Part shown: positions 1 to 11,500 of the stretch, in pieces
Numbering within the stretch: position 1 is the first letter of the stretch
Layout of the letters: every line of letters starts with the position of its first letter
From: Petrosia ficiformis
Lineage: Eukaryota > Porifera > Demospongiae > Haplosclerida > Petrosiidae
Direction of reading: 5' to 3'
Length of the DNA stretch: 64,000 bases
NCBI GenBank assembly: GCA_947044365.1
Contig: OX345639.1
Location: 3,535,001 to 3,599,000 of the forward strand
Notes under the pieces: generated by a model
Seen by the model: the letters and a program-made list of their open reading frames with translations, nothing else
Databases searched by the model: none
Told to the model about the DNA's origin: nothing
Made by a program: the position numbers and the translations under genes

Positions 1-19
1 TCACACATATACCATCATC

Positions 20-115
20 ACTAGACATGCATATAGACAGACATATACAGACAGACATAGACAGACATGGACAGACACATATACATACTCATACACAGAC
101 AAACAAAGACACACA
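20..115. repeat. CAGACA/CATA-rich simple repeat in an RO60 intron
   Basis: Degenerate CAGACATA units. It lies beyond the last visible RO60 donor and is therefore intronic. Confidence 0.7.
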
Positions 116-170
116 CAACTTGAAACTGCAATAACAGTGGTATACTGATAAAACCACGCACATTACATAC

Positions 171-327
171 CAGTGACCATCGCCATGGCAGCAGAGGCAT
201 CTCGACATGTGACAACTCTTGAGCCCATAACAGAACAACACATTGAGCCACTAACATCAACAGCCAATAGAAAACGTTTACCAGTGGGCTCAACAAACTA
301 GGAACAGATAGATAGACAGAAAGATAT

Positions 328-367
<40 letters not shown>

Positions 368-1679
368 CTATTGAAAGCTAGAGATATTGAATGATATATA
401 GATAGATAGATAGAAAGAAAGATAGACGGATAGATAAACAGATAGATAGATAGATAAACAGACGGATAGACAGATGGATGAATATATACTATATATACAT
501 ACCTTGAAGGATAGATAGAAAGCATCATTAAGAGCACTGACAATTGATTGGTCCACAGGCCATGTTAGTTTACCTTTATCTCCATGACCTTGTTCGTAAG
601 TCTTAAGGGCAAGAAGGACATTGAATGGATGGATTCGAGCCCTTTTCAACATGTCATCATTCCTGAGTTTGTCACATATCATTTTAGAGTAGCTGGAAAG
701 TGGTTTTAGTAGACCGACATTCGACATTTTCCCAAGATTACGTATCATAGCTGTCATCGGCATTTTCTCCAGAAGAGCAGCCCATACCTGGATAATTATA
801 TGAGTGGGTGGGGTAATGAGGCTATGAATGTCATGAAAAAACAATTATATAATGTACAATATATTTTATACTCACAATTTCCGAGTTAAGATGCTGTGTT
901 GGAACATGTTCTCTTACTAATCCGTGATCTTTAATCAATTGAACAATCATTGTCTCATCAGATTCTTTAGCCAGTTCTACTGCATTCAAGAACGTCAAGA
1001 CAGATTCTACCTCTTCACTACGTCCACTAAATTCAACTCGGCAAGCCTCCATGCCTTTAACAATGTATTTAAATACACATGCTAGTTCCGGAAGATCTGA
1101 TTTGACATGAGATAAGCGGAGCAGATCACGGTGTGACCATCCTTCTCTTTGCTGGTACTTTGTCACCGCCATTGACAAAGAAATCGGAGTTTTCTCCAAA
1201 TACCAGTTTTGCACAGCTCTACGATGAGCTCTCCCCCATCCAGTGCCCGAGCCAGCACTAAGTGCCTCACAAAACTGTACAAAAGCAAAAAGATGTGTTG
1301 GAATACGACAGACTTTGTTAAGAGCTTCGTACGCTGCTTTCTTTGTATCTAGATTATCTTCTCGAGCACAAAGAGCTAGGGCAAAAATAATGGGATTCTG
1401 TTTGGCTGTTCGACCTTCCACACTGTACATTACAACCTCACGAACTACATCACAGCCTTTACCTGATTTTATAAGACGTAATATCGCCTCTGCATTCTGT
1501 CTGCCCAGCTCCTTCTCACCAATGTAATATGTACCTCCTTCAGAACCAAGGACAAGGAAACGACGTAGGCGTTGCATATCGTCAACTTCCCACGAGAATC
1601 CACCAGCAGTATTGGGTGTCTGTCCTGGCAAGGGCTTGCTTTGAGGAGTTTCTTCTTCAACTTCCATTGATTCAGCCAT
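171..1679 (-). CDS. RO60: 60 kDa SS-A/Ro ribonucleoprotein (TROVE domain), 5' part, truncated by window start
   Basis: Binds misfolded small RNAs and Y RNAs through the TROVE HEAT-repeat ring and takes part in RNA quality control. Exons read on the minus strand are 1679-876, 787-503 and 297-171, with donors GTGAGT, GTATGT and GTATGT; the phases agree (0, 0, then 1 out). The first two exons carry the TROVE fold (KALL-type helices, ARIHPFNVLLAL, GHGDKGKLTWP). The third begins the C-terminal vWA-like domain, with the MIDAS motif DVSGSM intact. About 405 residues are present of roughly 540 usual for the family; the missing C-terminus lies left of the window. The start is the Met at 1679, just before an acidic N-terminal tail (ESMEVEEE). 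Family assignment is firm; the exon joins are my inference. Confidence 0.93.
306..475. repeat. (GATA)n microsatellite in RO60 intron 2
   Basis: Near-continuous GATA units between the second and third RO60 exons. Read on the other strand it gives a fake YLSI-repeat protein. Confidence 0.9.
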
Positions 1680-2402
1680 GATTTATATCTTCTCCCTTAC
1701 TCAGAAGTATGTATAATATAAAATAAACGGACCTCACCAGTCAAAAAGACTTCTTTGAGGTCAAAAAACACCTGTATATTACTCCTCTGACGCAGTGATT
1801 GTGCAAGGAGGATGACCCTATAATCATTACACTGTAATTACAATTAAGCATTCGCACCTAAAACTGCAATCAAAATACAAAATATAGTTTCTTATTCAGT
1901 AACAAATTTCATGAAACAAAACTATAATGAAATCAGTAACAAATTTCATGAAACAAAACTATAATGAATGAATGATGAATACCTGATTCTTACACATGAA
2001 CTGAAGAATAGCAATATAAGTATGTCTGTCGCAAATAGCAATATACATATGTCTGTATGTATGTGATCACCGTACTACATATATAAAATTAATACTCGTT
2101 ATAAACACCTCTCAAAATAGGATACTGTTTGACAAACAGTCATTAAGTGAAGGAGGAAAAGTCCACTGAATATCATCAGTATGTGCCTGCTAATTAATTT
2201 GTAATTCTAAAAATGTGTAATTTAGTTTGGTCCTAGAGTGAAGTTATACCTTCTGTTACCTGAAAAATTCTAACTTTGAAAAACAACTAAGTAAAATTAT
2301 AAATACTGTATATGCCAGATTAACCAGCAAGCAGTGAGGTTTGGCATTGAAATAAAATTTGTTAGAAAATGAGATAATTTACGTATTTCAATACACATCA
2401 AA
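1680..2402. other. Intergenic: RO60 promoter side and the 3' end of the C6orf136-like gene
   Basis: No coding exon is seen. It separates the RO60 start from the C6orf136-like stop codon, both on the minus strand. It contains one short tandem duplication (see 1896-1967). Confidence 0.6.
1896..1967. repeat. 37-bp tandem duplication
   Basis: The unit beginning TCAGTAACAAATTTCATG and ending ATAATGA occurs twice in direct tandem, essentially without mismatch, which points to a recent event. Confidence 0.85.
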
Positions 2403-4270
2403 TCATTTTTTTCCTGCATGTGTCATTAAGAATCCTTCAGTACTAGTTTGAGGCTCAAATTCTCCTGATGGCCTACGAATAAGGCCAAGAAAAAATCCTA
2501 GCTGAGCAAGCCATACCAACACTTTATTCTTATCCTTCGGTGAAGGCATCATCTAGAGTTAAGAAGAAATGATGTGGATGTCAAGAGAAGATGAAGATAT
2601 AGTAATTTCTAAGGGGCAATTCTAAGCTGATGACCGAATACTCCTTTTTGCAATCACAGTCATGCAGGTCATTGTCTGATAAATCTAGTGAATGTCTGGT
2701 AAATTGAAACTGAACTGTATACAAAGTATATGGGGAGCAGGACAAGAGTGGTGAAAATAGGTCAAAATGTCCGTCAGTTGGGTCAATGTTTCCACATCCC
2801 TGCTAAACACTTGTGCTTAAGTATGTTTTATATCAAAATGCTTTGTCCCAGTTTCAGTTACATACAGTGCACATACAATTACATTTACCTTGTCCATTTT
2901 GTGTATACATATGTTTCCTGTTTTATTTACTGTAAAAATTGAGAACACTTCCACAATAACTCTATGAAAAATATGGGGAATCATTTATCAGTAACACATC
3001 AAAATATATCTACCTTTTTGATCTCCATGGCAATAGTCTTGGTGAGCCTCGTATTCTCCATCTAGCTTGTATTTCTCCAGTGTCAATTTCCTTAGTTATT
3101 TTAATAAGGTCTAGTTGAGCTTGTGAGTACCACCATGATATCAAGAAACGAGATATCATTAGAAATGATTTGTAAACCTGACGACTCCTTAAAAAAAAAA
3201 GTTAACAAATAAATAAAAACTATGAATATTAATTATTAATTAAATATTATAATGACCGGATTCCCTATTTCAACTGTTTATTTATAATTAAAAACTGGAG
3301 GTTGAGGTCATTCACCTTGACCTCAAATGTACATAACCCAAAGGACCAACAATCTTTTACATGCACCATCTTCATTATTATCCTTTCCATTCTTTTAAAA
3401 TTTCAATCCATTGCTTCATTATTGAGTTACAGTATTACTCTTAACAATAAACTATACATATAAAGTCATCACATCTTAATTTTGAGGTCATCATGAATGT
3501 GGACAGACTTTAGATAACATGGAAGTAGACTAACAGAGAAAGTACTACTAATAAAATTCAATACCTTGTTGTCCATGAAATTGGTAATAAATTGTTCTGA
3601 AATAATAGGTTCTGTTCATATATATGAAATGAATGGTCTCCGTAGAAAAACTGAGGTAGCTGAAACAAAAATACAACATACAATTAGATAAACAACAAAA
3701 TAATGTGCTCACCTCATCCCTAAGCTTCAGTAGCACAAATGAAAGTTGAGCTGAAGTAGGTTTGTCGTTGCTATGACAACCAAGTGGTGACATACCCTTG
3801 TTTATCATTAATGATATGGTATGTCTTTCATTATTATTAAGTAATCTAGGATCATTCATGTAGTTTAGCAAAGCTGAAGATTGGAGACGAGTCTCTAAGC
3901 AATCAATTGATTTAATACTTTGCAATTGTACATGTGAATTTCTATCTTGTGTATAGTTTAGAAAGTCCCATCCATTCCAAATTCGTACGATTGGAGTCTT
4001 GCAGTGCAAGAATGGAGATTCTATTGGCTGAAGCCTCTCACAACTGTTACGCCCTGCTGAATTATTAACATATATATAACTACCAGTAGATTTGTATCCA
4101 GATATTGATGGCTGGGGTAAAAAATATTCATATTTAATTTTCGGATGGTGTCGATAATTACCATGGTAACTATCTAGTTGTGTGTTACAGATTTTGCTCA
4201 GTGAAAAACAGTTGCGAAGTATGGTTACACTTTTCTTGTGACTGCATCCTGAGATTGGGTGATGTTTCAT
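2403..4270 (-). CDS. C6orf136-like (DUF2358) protein
   Basis: Five exons on the minus strand: 4270-3713, 3659-3565, 3187-3014, 2961-2889 and 2552-2403, giving 349 residues with consistent phases. The conserved C-terminal half resembles the human C6orf136/DUF2358 family: LRDELPQFFYGDHSFHIY, then a W-rich segment, then IQARWRIRGSPRLLPW, and the family-like VFSIFTVNKTGNICIHKMDK. The function of the family is not established. The first Met of the open frame is at 4270; upstream in the same frame there is a GTG and then a stop, so a short 5' exon is possible because CCACAG precedes the GTG. The N-terminal 150 residues are low-complexity and unlike anything I recognise. Confidence 0.75.
2657..2802. 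mobile_element. hAT-type MITE, family 1, decayed copy
   Basis: It shares its whole body with the bounded copy at 40977-41140 (CATTGTCTGATAAATCTAGT, ATGGGGAGCAGGACAAGAG). The right end GTTTCCACATCCCTG is kept and the left terminal repeat is lost. It sits in the last intron of the C6orf136-like gene. Confidence 0.8.
3304..3513. mobile_element. MITE family 2 copy (GGTCATTCAC element)
   Basis: Begins GAGGTCATTCACCTTGACC and ends ATGAATGTGGACAGACTTTA. Homologous copies lie at 11015-11268, 12099-12335 and, reversed, at 49907-50170. The internal phrase TTCAATCCATTGCTTCATTA is shared. Confidence 0.8.
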
Positions 4271-4393
4271 AGCTGAAGTAGCAGCCACCTGTGGAGATAA
4301 TGCTAATAACAGCTAATTAATAAGAAATTATTTCTAACTAAGCCTTTACGGATAATTAGAGTAGATACTCAGTCCATGATAATAACATTTTAA
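4271..4393. promoter_or_regulatory. Shared head-to-head promoter interval, C6orf136-like / TAF13
   Basis: 123 bp separate the two divergent start codons, so both promoters must lie here (or inside the genes). No TATA box is obvious. Confidence 0.5.
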
Positions 4394-4777
4394 ATGGCTA
4401 CCAGTAGAGAGACTTATATTAACCTGCCAACTGGAAGTAGTGAAGATAATACCACTCAAGAGTCGTCCAGTAGTCAACCTAAACGTAAAAGACTTTTTAA
4501 CAGAGAGCTGAGATATATGATGCACGGTTTTGGAGATGATGTTAATCCTTATAACGAAAGTGTTGATATGGTTGAAGATCTAGTAGTAGAATTTATCACT
4601 GAAATGAGTGTTAAAGCTATGGAGGTGGGGAAGAAGGGTAAAATACACGTAGACGATATTCTTTTTCTTATAAGGAAAGACTCAAAGAAGTATGCTCGGG
4701 TCAGGGACTTATTGACAATGAACGAAGAACTGAAACAGGCTAAACGAATATTTGAAACAAATCAAGAAGATATATAA
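4394..4777 (+). CDS. TAF13: Transcription initiation factor TFIID subunit 13
   Basis: Single-exon gene of 127 residues, matching the family length. TAF13 is a histone-fold subunit of TFIID that pairs with TAF11. The basic KRKRLFNRELRYMM start of the histone fold, the strongly conserved MHGFGDDVNPYNESVDMVED segment and the IRKDSKKYARVRDLLTMNEE C-terminus are all present. The N-terminal 28 residues are Ser/Thr-rich and poorly conserved. It is divergent from the C6orf136-like gene and convergent with SET. The lack of introns is notable beside its intron-rich neighbours. Confidence 0.96.
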   Translation: MATSRETYINLPTGSSEDNTTQESSSSQPKRKRLFNRELRYMMHGFGDDVNPYNESVDMVEDLVVEFITEMSVKAMEVGKKGKIHVDDILFLIRKDSKKYARVRDLLTMNEELKQAKRIFETNQEDI

Positions 4778-5468
4778 TCATTATATATATATAATTCTCA
4801 AATCATTGTTTTATACATTTGTTGTTCAAATTAAACTATGACAACTTACAATAGACACAGGGATCACTGAAGTCAAACTATATATTGAAGCAATATTTTT
4901 CTGTACTATCCATTGAAACAAGTTAATAAAATTCTCATTTTGTGTTGTTAAATGAAGAAATGGTCTGAAAGGTGTATAGAATGATTAATAATGGTTGTAG
5001 TTTGTTAAATTCTCGTGACAGTTGAATTATCTATATATGGATTATTCCTAGTTAGGATTAGACATTGCGCAAAGCAAGTATTAATAATGGTTGCATGTCA
5101 TTGAATTAATTATGACAAGCTAGACGAGTTGAGCAAGTTCATTCAGGTGTTGCAATCCATCATGAAGCCAGTGGTCTGTGTAGGGTAAGTAGAAGTGTGA
5201 CTTGTGAATGACAAACAGCACTATATAGTGTAGTTATGATTTTAGTGGAACCGAACAGTTTGCAATAAAAATATAGAAAAGAAACTTTATTGCAAAAGTA
5301 AAGTCAGAGATGACATGAACAGTTAGTCTGATTAAAAAAAAAAAGTCAAAAAATTCTATACACAATAATTATGTAACACTATATACAAAGAAGAGAATAC
5401 TTTTACAATAGAGGAAGGCAGGTGTTCTATTGTTGCTTTTTGTTATAATACAAATGAAAAGTTGGTAT
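4778..5468. other. Intergenic between convergent TAF13 and SET
   Basis: 3' UTR-type AT-rich sequence with no gene recognised. It should contain both polyadenylation sites. Short poly(A) and poly(T) tracts are the only features. Confidence 0.6.
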
Positions 5469-8434
5469 TTAGATGTCATCTTCTTCCTCTACATCTTCCT
5501 CATCTTCTTCCAAATCAACCAGTTCATCCTATAGATAAAACAGGTCAAAGAGGTGATATTATTCAATTATATCGCCATATCCAGTGTTCTGCCCACACTG
5601 GTTGGGAATAACCACCATTGAGATGACTTAACCATCACTCAGATGAATTAACCACCTCTCAGATAATACATATATAGGCCACTGAGACAGATAAACAGCA
5701 CTAAATGCAAGTTAGAATCCAACCACCATTCTAATATCCTGGGCAGAACACTGCATATCGTGTCATATCACTCAACCTTATTTAGAATATTCCAACAAAA
5801 TAATTATGCATAATTGCATATAATACATAAATTAGCTTTCATAAACACTATTGAGGCTGTCTGTAAGGAGAAACAATGGCAACTAAGTGTATAATTTCAG
5901 TTTGTGTTCTTATTTGAAGTAACTATTACCATCACAATAAGGATATATATATGCAATATTTACTTAATGCAATAATCATATCAGAAATTGCTCAACTCTA
6001 AAACATGTTTGATATTAACAGTTATCAACACTCACAGGATCCTCTTCCTCATCTTCCTCCTCATCTTCTTCTTCTTCATCCTCCTCCTCCTCATCTTCCT
6101 CTTCTCCTTCATCTACACTAACCTCTCCTTGCTAACAACAAACAAGAACTTCAACATAATTACATATTTTAACATGTAAATTCAAAAAAGGTGTCTCTGC
6201 TTTTCAATTTCAACAAGTACCTTAAATTAAATCTCATTTGTAAATAACTTTCTCTTATTGCATTATACTGGTACATGTACATGTACATGTACAGGAGGCT
6301 ATACTCAAGGTATAGGTAAATATAAGTATAGACAAGTAGCATAGGGGTAATACAGGTACTTTGTACAGACCAAGTTTTTAAACTTTATAGTACATGTACT
6401 ATTTTTCTGTAGGAAATGATTGATACAACACTCAGAGCTATTTCCATCTTTTCTAGTAGTTTGTGAGTATCATCTTCCAACAGAAATGGCTAGAGCAGTG
6501 CTAAAACATAGTTGTATACAAACGTATACTAGAAAAATGAGTAAACGCAGGTATTGGTATAGGGAATTTTAGTTGCCTATAATATCTGGTATGAAGTATA
6601 GGCAAAATCTAGCACACTGATTTTTATAAAGCACCTCAATGATAAACAATAAACTTCTATTATTAATACTCTACACTCTCTATGAATGGAGTCCAGTAAA
6701 TTCTAAGCGGTACACCAATTGCATTGTTACTATGACAACTCATTTAATATTAGATGAAGTATAATTCCTTACTAAAAAGTATTGTAGAGGATTTGGCCAT
6801 ATTTCATCTTTAATATATTCTGCTAGCTCATCTGGTTCATTGGGATTACAGTCACTAAACCAGCAAAATACACTAGTCGGCTCTTCCATAGTTCTCTTCC
6901 GACCTTTGAACTCTACTGGAGCACGATTTGTAAGATCCTATGGGAAAAAGATCATAGAGAAAAGACTTGTGTAATAGAATCAAGTTATCAAATTCTGATC
7001 TTTTTTTTATTACTATTCAAGTATTCAATATTTCATCATATGTTTTGACAAGCTCATATGGTGCACCATTGACAGCCCAAAGAGCTTCTTATTTGGCACT
7101 GCACAGTTCTCTCTTTGGGCCAAATGATACAGTTATCATGATTATATTGTCACTAACAGCATTAACTCTTTGTTAAATTAACTCAAGATGTATTCCAAAT
7201 GGCGCACGCACTAACCATTGTTGAGCCAATTTGGTCTATGCTTCAAAACCTCTGTTACCTGAATGTGATGAGCAGATGGGGGAAATCCCTCCTCTGCATT
7301 AAGCTCTGCTGTTGTATATACTACAGTTCTACGGATACAAACACTTACACTGTACATTCAATTAACTAACCTTATCAGGCTTCCATTTGATTTCAGTACC
7401 AGTAATAGTACTATTACCTGATCCATCTAATACATATTCTTTAGATAGAACGGTATTTTCAAAATATGGGTTAGGTCTAAAATACTGTTAGAATGGAGAA
7501 AAGAAATAAGTGATGATGACAATCCTTAAATCCAGTGAGATACTAGAGCTTGATGGAGTACACATTTCATTTGATAAACAAGTACTTGTAAATGTTAATG
7601 GAGAAGACCCAGAGACAAAAATAAGGGTATTATTACACTGCTCTATTACTTTTATTAACAATAGTACTTCTGTTCTGCCCTTGACAAAGTCACATTTGGT
7701 TGCTATGGTAACACGGTCTACTTATATACATATACCACTGTATTCTGATTACATACCAAATTTATTTTAAATCCAGACTTCACATCTTCAAATTCATCAA
7801 CAGATAATCCATCCATATATTGCAATGCTTGTTCATCGTCACCATTTAATATTTCTGATATCGCTGGATGATTCGATAGCTGAGAGTCTCGAGTTAAAAA
7901 ATTAAACATAAATACAATAACTACAATATCCCCAAACAGTTTGTAGTGAGTGACCTGCTAGGGCTGGTACAAATATTTGTTTTAGCTTAGTTGGGATTAA
8001 GACACTTTTAAAGGTAACTTTGTAGTGAACAAATTGCTATCTATGCACTGTATTTAGAATATTGCTAATAAAATCAAGTTTCATATTACAAACGAACAAT
8101 AATTTTAGAACACTGAGTTTATTTAGGATACTGTTGTATACCAGAATTCTGGAATTTGTTCTGCTAATTGTGCTCTATTTAGATAATGTGGTTTACGAAG
8201 ATGATTATATTTCTGCTCAACATGGAGGATTTCCTCTGATGCCTGCTCGTTCAACTTATCGATTTCATGTTGTATGCTCACTATCTTCTCCAATGCAGCT
8301 TGAGCCTGCTCATCTGCTTCTCTGTGATTTGTTCCATATTCTTTTTCTCCGTCTACTTTTGGATTATTATCCCCTCCACCTTCTTCTTCTCTGTCTAATT
8401 TGGGATTCTTTGCTGGTCTTCCAGCTTCAGCCAT
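5469..8434 (-). CDS. SET: SET / I2PP2A / TAF-I histone chaperone
   Basis: Six minus-strand exons, all phase 0: 8434-8132, 7879-7757, 7484-7371, 6937-6773, 6131-6036 and 5528-5469; 286 residues. NAP/SET-family proteins chaperone histones, inhibit histone acetylation and bind PP2A. The dimerisation helix ([17 protein letters not shown]), the earmuff core ([48 protein letters not shown]) and the domain end ([14 protein letters not shown]) are recognisable. The last two exons encode the acidic tail, almost pure Glu/Asp. The N-terminus has a KNPKLD stretch similar to the nuclear form. The start is the ATG at 8434, 116 bp from the divergent START-domain gene. Confidence 0.96.
5582..5753. mobile_element. 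hAT-like MITE, family 4
   Basis: 172 bp with terminal inverted repeats CAGTGTTCTGCCCA / TGGGCAGAACACTG, in a SET intron. CATATC flanks both ends directly. Related copies are at 28018-28153 and 38225-38362. Confidence 0.75.
7041..7250. mobile_element. MITE family 3 copy
   Basis: Intronic in SET. It shares CCCAAAGAGCTTCTTATTTG, CTCTCTTTGGGCCAAATGAT and the end GCTTCAAAAC with copies at 45384-45592 (reverse) and 50195-50368. Confidence 0.75.
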
Positions 8435-8550
8435 TTCCCCCTCCCTCAATCCACGAGGCAGATGTACTATATATAGCGCCCCTAAGTAGATCACGTGACT
8501 AGTACTGACTACATCATGAATAAATTTAGAGATCGCACCTCAACACTGTC
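8435..8550. promoter_or_regulatory. Shared head-to-head promoter interval, SET / START-domain gene
   Basis: 116 bp between divergent start codons. It contains TCACGTGA, an E-box/CACGTG-type palindrome, and a TATATA run. Confidence 0.5.
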
Positions 8551-11500
8551 ATGGATTTGCTATCGTGGCTCTTATTCTTTTGGACACGCCTCGTGATGGC
8601 AGTGATTTGGATCTTTCTTGCTCCAATTTGGGCCATCTGGACCATTCTAATCTTTACCCTTTCGCATGGATGGGCTCTGGCAATTGCAACCACAATCATC
8701 ATCAGTGTAATAGTATCATTACGATATAGACATTCTTCGGTATGTCATGACAAAAAACATGTCAATTAATTAACTTCATTATATATATTACTTTCCAGAC
8801 AATAAATTCAAAACAGTCTCCAGTGCAACCTCATTTAATCAGTTTTGAAGTATCGAAGGTGTGTCTCTTCATTGTATTCCATATACGGATTACATGTTGA
8901 TTCATGAATAGAATGTCTGCAGTCAGTATTGTAATTTGAAGTGTAGTACTATTGTACTGTCTCTTTCCAGTGTTGACATGAGAAAATGTAGCATTAGGAA
9001 AATAATAATTTTGACCAAATGCTTACTTTTAAATGATTACTAAGAAATCAACTAAATGTGGAATATATTGCTTTTCTCCTTGATAACTAATTTAGTTGTG
9101 ATCTTCAACAAAATGGTTGAATAGTTTTCATAATGTTTCATCCATATTCATATATGAATGAAGTGCTGTGTGCTATAGCACTATATATATATATATATAT
9201 ATATCCCTTTTCAGACTCTTCCAGTTCATCCTATAAATGGGTGGTTCCTTGAAGATATGCGTCAGGGTATTAGGTTCTTTGGTCGGTTTTTCCCAGCATT
9301 GTCTCCCACACCAGAATCCTTGATAGTGGCTGGAAGTACTCTACTTGATGCTAATCCAAAGGTTTGTATGTATAAGTGTATATTTACATGTATAAATGAT
9401 CTATGAATACATTAATATGTATAATGTAACTATAATTATCTATATAATAATACCGTTGTCTGTCTGTTGAATTCCCCCGCAACAAAGACCCAGAATATTA
9501 GACGTTGACGTGACATAATAAAAGGAGGCGTTGACAGTAAAATTGACATTTGTGCGTTCATAAAGAAGATTGGAGAAGAGATAGACAATAATCAGCAACA
9601 GAATATCATCATTCAGACAAAGAGAGAGAAGATCTTTGGAGACATTAGTAGAAAGACAGTTCAGGAGATCGTTGGATAGAGAGAGACATAGACAAACACA
9701 TACAACACTAACTGATATAGAGGAGAAGCCAAGCTAACATCTGAGATAGAGATTCTCATGCGCGCACGTAGACGTTTGATGTGCATAAGACTAACTGATA
9801 TAGAGAAAGAAGCCCAGCTAATAACATCTGATGGAGATTCTCATGCATGTAGACGTTTGACGGAACAATAATAGACAGAGATAGACATAGACAAACACGG
9901 ACAAGACTAGAGAGAGAAGCCCAGCTAACATATAGACATAGACTAACATAGTCTCGCATTGCCAGACCCATACTAACAATAAGACTAACTAATATAAAGA
10001 GAGAAGCCCAGCTAACATCTGATAGAGATAGACATAGAATGAGCCTGTAGAGTACTACACTTAGAAGGTACTATGTATGCCTAGCTTAAACTACTGAAGG
10101 CAAGTACAGAGAAGACTGAACAGAGTTGGAGAGACGTAACATTTAGTTTATTCATTTATTAAACAAAGATTATAATACATTCATTCGTAGTATGTAAATT
10201 TAATTATTGTTATGATTCTAGATATTCAATGACCATACTACACTACTGTGCTTAGAGCATACTCTACTTGCCTAGCTTAAATCGGCAAAGGCCATGCTAC
10301 TCCGCATGCATGCATGTATCAATGTATATATGAATACTTTGTTATTTAATGTATGTCTGGTGATAACAATAATCTATAGATTGTATGCAACTGTTTTATA
10401 GCGTGCTTTGCAAATTGTTCTGTCAGCATCTGATATTTCCCTTTGGTTTGGAAAAGTCCATGGTTCAGTACAAGTTGTGACTCAACCTCGGCACCCAATT
10501 AACAAATTGCCTGTTGGCAGAGACTCTGATGTCATCAGTATAACAGTCCAGATGAGTCTTACTCGATTTAAAAAGGTTTTGAATATTTTTCAACGAAGAT
10601 TATCCGTTTGGACTGAAAAATATTTCAGTTTTTTGCAAGGTTGTATTCCAAGTGTCAGTAACTATGCAGTGGAGACCCTGGAGAGGTTAATAATACACAC
10701 ACACACACATAATTATAAATTATTACTATGTTATTTGTGATCAAAACAAACTGTTTATCTAATGAAATTTGTAATAGTACATGTATGACATGATAATACA
10801 TGTAGTTTACCAAGGTGTTTCACCCAAAATTAATTATTTTTAAGACTGTAGCTTATGGACATGGAGTCAATTACAATGCAGTGTAATACATATGTATATT
10901 ACTATTACTAATGCCTCCTTATTCAATGTAATATATTACTATTACTATTACTAATACCTTTTAAGTCAATGTAAAATATTACTATTATTATTACTAATAC
11001 CTTCTAAGTCAATGTAAAGGTCATTCACATTTTCCTTGTCCTCAGAAAAAATGCTCATAACTTTAGTTTGAAATGACTAACCATCTTTTTACCTGTACCA
11101 TTTTCATATAATTAACTTTCCCGTTTTTTTTTTGTGTATGTGAAATTTCAATCCATTGCTTCATTATTGAGTTACAGTATAATCATATGGCATTAAACTA
11201 TACACTATATTACATATAAAGTCATTACATCCTAATTTTGAGGACATCGTGAATGTGAACAGACTTTAATATATTACTATTACTTTAAAATTCAGTAGAT
11301 TACTATTACTGTTGTGGATTACTATAGCATTATGGTTTCTTTGAAATTCTTTCATGTTTTAAACTAAATGATCTTTATATAATTATAATGTTCATGAGTT
11401 TCTCAAAAACAGAATCAGTAAGTCTATGCCTTTCTGGCCAAAAACATTTTCCTCCAATACTAAAAAGTCTTTCTATTGGCCCTACTTTAAATGAACACAT

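Noticed and set aside
1243..1527. Plus-strand open frame opposite RO60
   Set aside because: Antisense shadow of the RO60 coding exon, with no independent evidence.
2730..2942. 70-residue open frame
   Set aside because: It covers part of a MITE and an antisense C6orf136-like exon.
7510..7770. 86-residue plus-strand open frame
   Set aside because: It lies in a SET intron and overlaps a SET exon antisense. No splice or family support.
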